A stretch of 7,162 nucleotides of DNA from NCBI GenBank assembly GCA_029987025.1, contig DALTWQ010000064.1, positions 1 to 7,162 of the forward strand, read 5' to 3'. The translations under genes were made by a program, and so were the position numbers. This stretch comes from Methanocorpusculum sp. GTDB taxonomy: Archaea > Halobacteriota > Methanomicrobia > Methanomicrobiales > Methanocorpusculaceae. The notes under the pieces are model-generated. The model ran no database searches, had not been told where the DNA came from, and saw only the letters and a list, made by a program, of their open reading frames with translations. Below, one piece after another: positions 1 to 5,105 of this stretch; within the stretch, counting starts at the first letter, position 1; each line of letters starts with the position of its first letter.

Positions 1-164
1 TCCTGAACGCGGAAAGCATGTTTGCTCCGGCGAAAAGCAGCGCAGAAGGCATCTTTATCGCAGGAACTGCTCTGTCTCCGAAGGACATCCCCGACTCGGT
101 AATCTCAGGCGGGGCGGCGGCATCTTCTGCCTATACCTACATGTTTCAGGAGAAATCAGCATGA
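1..164 (+). CDS. HdrA-like FAD-dependent oxidoreductase, C-terminal end (5' partial)
   Basis: The frame is open from base 3 (CTG) to a TGA at 162-164, giving 53 residues. It contains GIFIAGTALSPKDIPDSVIS followed by an alanine-rich helix. This is the end of the thioredoxin-reductase-like FAD domain of CoB-CoM heterodisulfide reductase subunit A, where GI(F/Y)xAG..xxPKDIPDSV is characteristic. HdrA binds the electron-bifurcating FAD in the cytoplasmic HdrABC complex of methanogens and passes electrons between ferredoxin and heterodisulfide. Canonical methanogen HdrA continues past this motif into a C-terminal [4Fe-4S] ferredoxin domain of about 85 residues. Here the protein ends about 25 residues after the motif, so it is probably a shortened HdrA-like paralogue and not the main HdrA. 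The stop overlaps the mtnA start (ATGA). Family membership is fairly sure; exact role and partners are not visible. Confidence 0.75.
   Translation, partial: LNAESMFAPAKSSAEGIFIAGTALSPKDIPDSVISGGAAASSAYTYMFQEKSA
148..152 (+). promoter_or_regulatory. Ribosome binding site of mtnA
   Basis: AGGAG lies inside the end of the HdrA-like gene, with 8 bases between it and the ATG at 161. It supports this start and local re-initiation at the ATGA overlap. Confidence 0.65.
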
Positions 165-1210
165 TTCAGCGGCATACAGCAAGAGTCGGTTCTGCCGACA
201 TAAAAGAGGAGAAAACTCTCTGGTGGGACGATGAAAAAAGCTGCATAATGGCCATCGAGCAGACGCTTCTTCCGACCGAGTATAAGATTGTTGAGCTCGC
301 TGATGTTGATGCACTGGCTGCAGCGATTAAGACTCTTGCCGTCCGCGGCGCTCCTGCCTTAGGTGTTGCAGGAGCTCTCGGTATGGCATTATCCGCCCGT
401 GCCGCGCCTGATGAAGGTTTTGCCGAAGCGGTCGCCGCAGATGCGGCAAAACTGAAAGGAACCAGACCTACCGCGGTGAATCTTTCGTGGGGTGTGGATA
501 AGGTCTGCCGCGCCATGGAAAATCTTCCGCCGGAGATGGCGCGTGTTATGGCGCTGTACTCGGCAAAACTCATCGCCGAAGATGATACCAAAACCTGCAT
601 GACCTTAGGCCACAACGGCGCCCGGCTTCTGCCGCAGATTGGAACTGTTCTGACGCACTGCAACGCAGGTGCTCTTGCCTGTTCCTCGTGGGGTACGGCG
701 CTTGGCGTCATCCGTTCCGCGTGGAAGATGGGAAAACAGATTTCCGTCTACTCCTGCGAAACACGCCCGCTTCTTCAGGGATCGCGCCTTACCGCATTTG
801 AACTTGCCCGCGACAAAATTCCGGTTACGACGATTCCGGACAGCAGCGCCGCGTATCTGATGCAGCAGGGTAAAATCGATGCGGTAATTGTGGGTGCTGA
901 CCGAATCACTTCAGACGCGGTGTTTAACAAAATCGGAACCTACATGCACGCAGTCTGCGCAAAGTATCATACTATTCCGTTCTATGTGGCAGCGCCTGTG
1001 TCTACTTTCGACAAAGACGCGCTTGCAAAAGACATTGTTGTCGAGGAACGCAAACGTGAAGAAGTCTCCGAGATGTTTGGAAAGACGACGGTTCCCAAAG
1101 ATGTGCCGGTCGTAAATTATGCGTTTGATGCAACGCCGCTTTCGCTCGTTTCAGCTATTATTACAGAGAAAGGAGTTCTCTATCCCCCCTACGACTTTAA
1201 GGATATATAA
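161..1210 (+). CDS. mtnA: S-methyl-5-thioribose-1-phosphate isomerase (MtnA / eIF2B-like family)
   Basis: 349 residues, normal for MtnA. The enzyme converts 5-methylthioribose-1-phosphate to 5-methylthioribulose-1-phosphate in methionine salvage. Methanogen homologues can also act on 5-deoxyribose-1-phosphate derived from spent S-adenosylmethionine radical enzymes. Visible motifs are RGAPALG at 62-68, THCNAG at 165-170 with the catalytic Cys167, ETRPLLQGSRLTAFEL at 200-215, GADRI at 245-249 with catalytic Asp247, NKIGTY at 256-261, and FYVAAPVSTFD at 274-284. Having both the Cys and Asp, and ETRP..QG.RLTA, favours MtnA over ribose-1,5-bisphosphate isomerase or regulatory aIF2B. The stretch between GADRI and NKIGTY (TSDAVF) differs from the bacterial ANGD type and is, from memory, the archaeal form. 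The start is supported by AGGAG and by the family's N-terminal region before QTLLP (34-38). It overlaps both neighbours, so it is probably co-translated. No other salvage gene is in view, so the physiological substrate is inferred. Confidence 0.9.
   Translation: MIQRHTARVGSADIKEEKTLWWDDEKSCIMAIEQTLLPTEYKIVELADVDALAAAIKTLAVRGAPALGVAGALGMALSARAAPDEGFAEAVAADAAKLKGTRPTAVNLSWGVDKVCRAMENLPPEMARVMALYSAKLIAEDDTKTCMTLGHNGARLLPQIGTVLTHCNAGALACSSWGTALGVIRSAWKMGKQISVYSCETRPLLQGSRLTAFELARDKIPVTTIPDSSAAYLMQQGKIDAVIVGADRITSDAVFNKIGTYMHAVCAKYHTIPFYVAAPVSTFDKDALAKDIVVEERKREEVSEMFGKTTVPKDVPVVNYAFDATPLSLVSAIITEKGVLYPPYDFKDI
1199..1204 (+). promoter_or_regulatory. Ribosome binding site of the DUF116 gene
   Basis: AAGGAT lies within the last codons of mtnA, 5 bases before the ATG at 1210. 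That ATG overlaps the mtnA stop in TAATG. The site supports this start. Confidence 0.5.
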
Positions 1211-1920
1211 TGTCTGTTGAAATACCTATTGCAATCTTTGACAACCCGGTGCTGAACTCTATTGTTCTGTTCTTAGGGTGGATTGCTGTTCTTGTCCTTC
1301 TTGTCTGGCTGGTTTTCATTGTGGTGATGGGAATTCTCATTCTTGTTTCCATCAGGAAGAAGAAGATGTACTTCCCGCGTATTCTGCGTCCGTTCCTGTC
1401 GTTTATGGAAGGGGCAATACGGACATTCTGTCTGCTTCTGGGAATCGACGCGGTTGAGCTGATGACGTTCATGATTACGATTGATAATCAGATGAATCTT
1501 CATGCGTTTGAGAAGACGCCGGTAGCAGACCGTGCGGTTTTTTTCCCGCAGTGTCTGCGTTCAGCCGAGTGTCCGGCGCATCTGACGCCGGATGGTATCC
1601 GCTGCAGCAGATGCGGCAGGTGTAAGCTCGGCGAGGTTATTCCGGTTCTGGAAGGCGCAGGTTATCATGTGTTTATCTGTCCTGGTTCTACGCTGATTAA
1701 GCGTATGGTGAAAAAGTATCAGCCGAAGGCGATGATGGGCGTGGGATGCCTTGTTGAGGTAAAAGACGGTCTTGAGATGGGGAGAAGAATTTCCATGACA
1801 ACAATCGGTGTTGTTACGATGAAGGACGGCTGTGTTGAGACGACGATGGATTATGATGCTCTTTTAGAGACGGCGTCATTAGGTCTTCCGGAAAAACTGG
1901 GTCCGGGAGAAAAGAAATAG
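1210..1920 (+). CDS. DUF116 domain membrane-anchored cysteine-rich protein, function unknown
   Basis: 236 residues. A hydrophobic segment at about 15-47 is followed by IRKKK (48-52), so it looks like a single N-terminal membrane anchor with a cytoplasmic C-terminal domain. The soluble part matches DUF116: FFPQCLR (111-117), ECPAHLTPDGI (120-130), then RCSRCGRCKLGE (131-142), a following FICPG (155-159) and a GVGC (177-180). Cysteines at 115, 121, 132, 135 and 138, with later ones at 157, 180 and 208, could bind a metal or an iron-sulfur cluster. That is inference; no activity is established for the family as far as I know. It is the last gene of the hdrA-like/mtnA operon, overlapping mtnA by one base, and it faces uvrB tail to tail. 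The placement suggests a redox or metal-linked job alongside the flavoprotein, but this is weak evidence. Confidence 0.85.
   Translation: MSVEIPIAIFDNPVLNSIVLFLGWIAVLVLLVWLVFIVVMGILILVSIRKKKMYFPRILRPFLSFMEGAIRTFCLLLGIDAVELMTFMITIDNQMNLHAFEKTPVADRAVFFPQCLRSAECPAHLTPDGIRCSRCGRCKLGEVIPVLEGAGYHVFICPGSTLIKRMVKKYQPKAMMGVGCLVEVKDGLEMGRRISMTTIGVVTMKDGCVETTMDYDALLETASLGLPEKLGPGEKK
1908..1920 (-). terminator. Possible U-rich transcription terminator of the uvrB operon
   Basis: Read on the minus strand, 16 bases after the uvrB stop codon, the sequence is CTATTTCTTTTCT: nine T in thirteen bases, preceded by a G/C-rich spacer. Archaeal intrinsic termination uses U-rich tracts without needing a hairpin. 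The longest run is only four T, so the call is tentative. The tract lies within the last codons of the convergent DUF116 gene. Confidence 0.3.
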
Positions 1921-1936
1921 TAAGAGCGCCCGCCCC

Positions 1937-3889
1937 CTACACCTGCCCGATTCTCTTCTTCAGCTGGGCAATTCTATCCCTCAGTTCAATAGCCAGCTCG
2001 AAATCAAGATTGGCCGCCGCCTCCTTCATCTTCGCCTCAAGACCGATAATCAGATTCGGAATCTCTGCCGCCGGAATATGCTTCGTATCCTTAATCTTAA
2101 TGTCAACCTCCTTTTCCGGAACCGGCTTTTTAATCGTAACAGGCACAATACCGTGCTCTGCATTATACGCAAGCTGCATCGTACGGCGGCGGGCAGTCTC
2201 TGAGAGCGCCTCCTTCATCGAATCCGTCATCACATCCGCGTACAAAACCACATGCGAATCCGCATTCCGTGCAGCACGCCCGATAATCTGAATAAGACTT
2301 CTTGTATTGCGCAAAAACCCTTCCTTATCAGCATCAAGAATACCGATAAAGCCGACCTCCGGAATATCAAGACCTTCACGAAGCAGATTAATACCCACAA
2401 TCACATCAAACATACCAAGCCTGAACTGCCTGATAAGCTCAGTCCGTTCAAGCGTCTTGATATCCGAATGGAGATAGCGTGTCCTGATACCGTTCGAAGA
2501 CAGATACTCCGAAAGCTCCTCGGCTAACTTCTTTGTAAGCGTTGTAACAAGCGCACGGTCCCCTTTCTCAATCGTCGCCTTAATCTCGCGCATTAAGTCC
2601 TCAGTCTGACCGGCAATCGGACGTACAAACACCTCCGGGTCGGCAAGACCGGTTGGCCGGATAATCTGCTCAACCGCATCTCCGGAATGCTCCAGCTCCC
2701 AGTCTCCCGGCGTAGCTGATACAAAAATCGTCTGATGCATATACTTTTCAAACTCATCAAACTTCAGCGGCCGGTTATCAAACGCACTCGGAAGGCGGAA
2801 ACCGTACTCAACAAGCGACTGCTTTCTTGCGTGGTCGCCGTTATACATACCCCTCACCTGCGGAAGCGACTGATGACTCTCATCAATGACCAGTAGAAAA
2901 TCATCCGGGAAATAATCTAAAAGACAGTATGGCCGTTCCCCTTCGCTTCGTCCGTCAAAATGCCGCGAGTAGTTCTCAATACCCTTGCATGAGCCGGTTT
3001 CTTCCATCATCTCGATATCAAACTCGGTACGCTGCTTCAAGCGGTGGGCACCTAAATCATCCAGTTTTCCCGCGGCAAGAGTCTCATCCAGCTCCTTACG
3101 AATCGATGAAATCGCACGCTCCTGCTCCTCTTTTGAGCTTACAAAATGCCGCGCCGGATACACAAAGAAATAATCCGGCTTATCCAGAACTTTTCCCGAC
3201 GACTTCTCAATCACGGAAATACGGTCAATCTCATCGCCGAACAGCTCAATCCTGATAATATTGTTATAATATCCCGGAATAAAATCAACCGTATCGCCCT
3301 TGATCCGGAACCGTCCGGGCATCAGCTCCACATCGTTTCTCTCAAAGAGAATGGATACAAGACGTTCTGCAAGTTCACGGCGGGAAATCGTCTGGCCGAC
3401 CTTCAGCTCGAAGCCGAGATTTTCAAAGTTGTCCGGATTTCCGATACTGTAAATACAGGAAACGGAAGCAACCACAATCGTGTCCCTTCGTGTCAGAAGC
3501 GAAGCCGTTGCCGACAGGCGCATCATCTCGATTCTCGGATTGATTGATGCATCCTTTTCGATGTACATATCCTTCTTCGGAATATAGCTTTCCGGCTGAT
3601 AGTAATCGTAGTATGAGATAAAATACTCCACACGGTTTTCCGGGAAGAACTCCTTAAACTCGTTATAGAGCTGTCCTGCAAGTGTTTTGTTGTGCGCTAA
3701 AACAAGAACAGGCCGCTGGACATTATTGATAACATTCGCAATCGTAAATGTCTTGCCTGAGCCGGTAACGCCTAAAAGAGTCTGGTACTGTTTACCCTCT
3801 AAAACACCTTTCGTAAGAGCGGAAACAGCCTCCGGCTGTGAACCTTTCGGCTCATAGCCGGAATGAATCCTGAACGGTTCGCTTTCCAT
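1937..3889 (-). CDS. uvrB: UvrABC system protein B (excinuclease ABC subunit B)
   Basis: 650 residues, close to the usual 650-680, and complete. UvrB is the damage-verifying helicase-like subunit of nucleotide excision repair: UvrA loads it on DNA and UvrC then incises. The N-terminal UvrB motif GYEPKGSQPEAV is at 11-22. Walker A GVTGSGKT is at 40-47, and the beta-hairpin YYDYYQPESYIP, which grips one DNA strand at the lesion, is at 93-104. The Walker B-type box VIDESHQS is at 334-341, SATPGDWE at 391-398, REGLDIPEV at 504-512 and the arginine-finger motif QIIGRAARN at 534-542. A C-terminal UVR coiled-coil that contacts UvrC is at about 612-646 (LEAKMKEAAANLDFELAIEL). All key residues are present. 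Its ATG directly follows the TAA of the DUF4013 gene with no gap and no clear Shine-Dalgarno, so it probably depends on translational coupling. uvrA and uvrC are not in this window. Archaeal uvr genes are regarded as acquired from bacteria. Confidence 0.98.
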   Translation of the reverse strand: MESEPFRIHSGYEPKGSQPEAVSALTKGVLEGKQYQTLLGVTGSGKTFTIANVINNVQRPVLVLAHNKTLAGQLYNEFKEFFPENRVEYFISYYDYYQPESYIPKKDMYIEKDASINPRIEMMRLSATASLLTRRDTIVVASVSCIYSIGNPDNFENLGFELKVGQTISRRELAERLVSILFERNDVELMPGRFRIKGDTVDFIPGYYNNIIRIELFGDEIDRISVIEKSSGKVLDKPDYFFVYPARHFVSSKEEQERAISSIRKELDETLAAGKLDDLGAHRLKQRTEFDIEMMEETGSCKGIENYSRHFDGRSEGERPYCLLDYFPDDFLLVIDESHQSLPQVRGMYNGDHARKQSLVEYGFRLPSAFDNRPLKFDEFEKYMHQTIFVSATPGDWELEHSGDAVEQIIRPTGLADPEVFVRPIAGQTEDLMREIKATIEKGDRALVTTLTKKLAEELSEYLSSNGIRTRYLHSDIKTLERTELIRQFRLGMFDVIVGINLLREGLDIPEVGFIGILDADKEGFLRNTRSLIQIIGRAARNADSHVVLYADVMTDSMKEALSETARRRTMQLAYNAEHGIVPVTIKKPVPEKEVDIKIKDTKHIPAAEIPNLIIGLEAKMKEAAANLDFELAIELRDRIAQLKKRIGQV

Positions 3890-4789
3890 TTAGAAGTCGT
3901 CGAACTCTTCTAAATCTTCCTCTTTCGGGGCAGTTCCGAGGTCATGCACCTGGGTTAAGTATCTGCAGCAGAAGATTGCAATCGGAATTAAGAGGAACAG
4001 ATATATCATAACAACAATGGCGCTTCCCACAAGGTTTCCGGTAAAGCCAACTGCGATTCCGAGGAAGATAACTGTCAGGATCAGCACAAAGATTGCACAG
4101 ATAACCACACATAAAATGTAGTTGTACCAGCCGATTTCTTTGATAATCTTTGCAGTATTTCTGAACCTGAACGCATCTTTATAGGACGCGCCGCGTGCGA
4201 CATGCACCAGTGAAATAATTGCAAACAGCGCTACTGCAATAAATGTTACAAACTGAAGTGCCAGATAGATAAAGAATATCACAATATTTCCGATACTTGC
4301 TCCGCCTACCACAAGAGTTGTGATGCCGCTTACTTTTCCTGCTGCAAAGAAGTATAAGCAGGCAAATATAGCGTAGATGATAATCATCGGGATGGCGTAG
4401 AATAGACAGACAATATTAACGCGCCATCCTGAGAAGAACAGACCGAATCCGTTACCGATAGTCGGGAAGGAATCACTTCGTATGAGGCGGTATAAGAATC
4501 CCTGGAATAATGGAACAATGAATAAACACAGGAATGCAAATACGACTGCACAGAACTGAAGGATATGGGAGATTCCTGCCTCAGTGAACCCGTAGTTGTC
4601 ATTTACAAAGAAAGAAACCAGAATCGGTTTTACAATCAGCTGAAGTATAATTGTTGCTGCCACTCCTCCGAGTATAGCCGGTACGAGGAGCAGAAGGAAT
4701 AATTTTATCCAGGTAGGGAAATTCGAAAATCCGAAGAGGGCTTTCTTCACATCTCCGAATGCTTTTGAGATTAGTTCTGCATGTTCCAT
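3890..4789 (-). CDS. DUF4013 domain multi-pass membrane protein
   Basis: 299 residues. Hydrophobic segments are visible at about 28-53, 75-98, 124-150, 157-195 (probably two spans) and 223-275 (probably two spans), so six or seven membrane passes. The family pattern of archaeal DUF4013 proteins is recognisable: PLFQGFLYRLIRSDSFP (93-109), an FxSGW (119-122) entering the next span, and FRFRNTAKIIKEIGWYNYI (207-225) before the last spans. The tail is strongly acidic (EEDLEEFDDF, 290-299) and probably cytoplasmic. Function is unknown; nothing in the sequence identifies a transporter signature or a catalytic site. It is the first gene of a two-gene operon with uvrB and has its own promoter candidates in the divergent region. 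Co-transcription with a DNA-repair gene may be incidental. The ATG at 4789 is supported by AGGT five bases upstream. Confidence 0.8.
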   Translation of the reverse strand: MEHAELISKAFGDVKKALFGFSNFPTWIKLFLLLLVPAILGGVAATIILQLIVKPILVSFFVNDNYGFTEAGISHILQFCAVVFAFLCLFIVPLFQGFLYRLIRSDSFPTIGNGFGLFFSGWRVNIVCLFYAIPMIIIYAIFACLYFFAAGKVSGITTLVVGGASIGNIVIFFIYLALQFVTFIAVALFAIISLVHVARGASYKDAFRFRNTAKIIKEIGWYNYILCVVICAIFVLILTVIFLGIAVGFTGNLVGSAIVVMIYLFLLIPIAIFCCRYLTQVHDLGTAPKEEDLEEFDDF

Positions 4790-4794
4790 ATATT

Positions 4795-4798
4795 ACCT
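4795..4798 (-). promoter_or_regulatory. Possible Shine-Dalgarno of the DUF4013 gene
   Basis: On the minus strand, TAGGTAATATATGG places AGGT five bases before the ATG. If transcription starts near 4797, as the TATA box suggests, this motif would lie at or beyond the 5' end, so the message may be nearly leaderless and the motif fortuitous. Confidence 0.35.
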
Positions 4799-4817
4799 AT
4801 TAGATTGTCTCTGAAGG

Positions 4818-4827
4818 ATTATATTTT
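4818..4827 (-). promoter_or_regulatory. Candidate TATA box for the DUF4013-uvrB operon
   Basis: The minus strand reads AAAATATAAT, centred about 33 bases before the ATG at 4789. Archaeal initiation about 25 bases downstream would fall near 4797, giving a leader of under ten bases. The A-rich stretch just upstream could serve as the BRE. Confidence 0.55.
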
Positions 4828-4835
4828 GTTCGGAT

Positions 4836-4870
4836 GATTCTTTGTAAATCCCTCTGATTCCCGCTGATTC
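4836..4870. repeat. Helically phased GATTC repeats beside the DUF4013 promoter
   Basis: GATTC occurs at 4836-4840, 4856-4860 and 4866-4870, at offsets of 20 and 10 bases; the last two are part of the longer word CTGATTC. On the minus strand this reads as GAATCAGCGG then GAATCAGAGG in tandem, followed by GAATCATCCG two turns from the second copy. The array ends nine bases upstream of the TATA box, on the same face of the helix, as expected of a regulator binding site. No regulator can be named. Confidence 0.4.
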
Positions 4871-4912
4871 GTCTGGAACTCTGCCGCCGGCGCAGACTCA
4901 TCTGCCGGGTGT

Positions 4913-4938
4913 ACATATAGCTATGTAAATCAATATGT
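4913..4938. promoter_or_regulatory. Possible operator: ACATA/TATGT inverted repeat plus a second TATGT
   Basis: ACATA (4913-4917) and TATGT (4922-4926) form an inverted repeat around TAGC. A second TATGT follows at 4934-4938, 12 bases after the first, and pairs with the first arm as ACATAT/ATATGT. The cluster directly precedes the TTTATAT box at 4941. The words are short and A/T-rich, so chance is possible. Confidence 0.3.
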
Positions 4939-4940
4939 GG

Positions 4941-4947
4941 TTTATAT
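4941..4947 (+). promoter_or_regulatory. Distal TATA candidate for cbiZ-tiaS
   Basis: TTTATAT fits an archaeal TATA box. Initiation about 25 bases downstream, near 4970, would create a leader of about 135 bases beginning just before the hairpin at 4972-4993. It competes with the proximal candidate at 5069-5075; the sequence alone does not decide between them. Confidence 0.35.
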
Positions 4948-4971
4948 CTGCACAATTTCGTCCGCAAAATG

Positions 4972-4993
4972 GCGCAGAACAGCGTATCTGCGC
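4972..4993 (+). repeat. Perfect 7-bp inverted repeat (hairpin) upstream of cbiZ
   Basis: GCGCAGA at 4972-4978 and TCTGCGC at 4987-4993 are exact reverse complements around an 8-base spacer (4979-4986). As RNA this would be a stable short hairpin. It has no T-run after it, so it is not a terminator of bacterial type. It could be part of a structured leader or a protein-binding site. A second, weaker pair GTTCC/GGAAC follows at 4998-5002 and 5018-5022. Confidence 0.4.
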
Positions 4994-5068
4994 ATCAGTT
5001 CCGGTCAGAATCCGTCAGGAACGGCATCTTTTCCGGCATTTCCGGAGACAGCACTATTTCATCCTCTC

Positions 5069-5075
5069 TTTTTAT
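5069..5075 (+). promoter_or_regulatory. Proximal TATA candidate for cbiZ-tiaS
   Basis: TTTTTAT is centred about 33 bases before the cbiZ ATG, the same distance as the leftward TATA box from its gene. Initiation would fall near 5098, giving a nearly leaderless message. This agrees with the lack of a clear Shine-Dalgarno before 5106. Confidence 0.35.
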
Positions 5076-5105
5076 CTCATTGCGATTCCCATATAAGAGT
5101 ACATT

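Larger units (their letters stand above)
4790..5105. other. Divergent intergenic region between the DUF4013-uvrB and cbiZ-tiaS operons
   Basis: These 316 bases separate two divergent operons and hold no convincing gene. From left to right they contain the leftward TATA box (4818-4827), phased GATTC repeats (4836-4870), a C/G-rich stretch with a short TCTGC/GCAGA inverted repeat (4881-4897), an ACATA/TATGT repeat cluster (4913-4938), a distal rightward TATA candidate (4941-4947), a hairpin (4972-4993), three TTCCGG words (4999-5004, 5031-5036, 5040-5045), and a proximal rightward TATA candidate (5069-5075). It is the only sizeable non-coding stretch in the window. Confidence 0.8.

Noticed and set aside
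166..711. Long open frame on the minus strand opposite mtnA (181 codons)
   Set aside because: It is fully antisense to a gene with clear catalytic motifs, resembles no family I know, and such frames are common opposite G/C-rich third positions.
893..943. Altered MtnA active-site loop: TSDAVF between GADRI and NKIGTY in place of the bacterial ANGD type
   Set aside because: As far as I recall this is the usual archaeal form of the loop, and the catalytic Asp247 is intact, so it is not a defect.
1538..1544. Run of seven T inside the DUF116 gene as a possible frameshift or early terminator
   Set aside because: The frame continues through it with the conserved FFPQC motif intact, and a single T7 inside a translated gene is weak evidence.
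4881..4897. TCTGC/GCAGA inverted repeat as a terminator or operator
   Set aside because: The stem is only five bases with a G/C-rich 7-base loop, has no T-run after it, and lies between divergent promoters where no terminator is expected.
4948..5105. Cobalamin riboswitch upstream of cbiZ
   Set aside because: I see no B12-box-like consensus and no long multi-stem architecture; only one perfect short hairpin and one weak pair are present. A different, unclassified element cannot be excluded.
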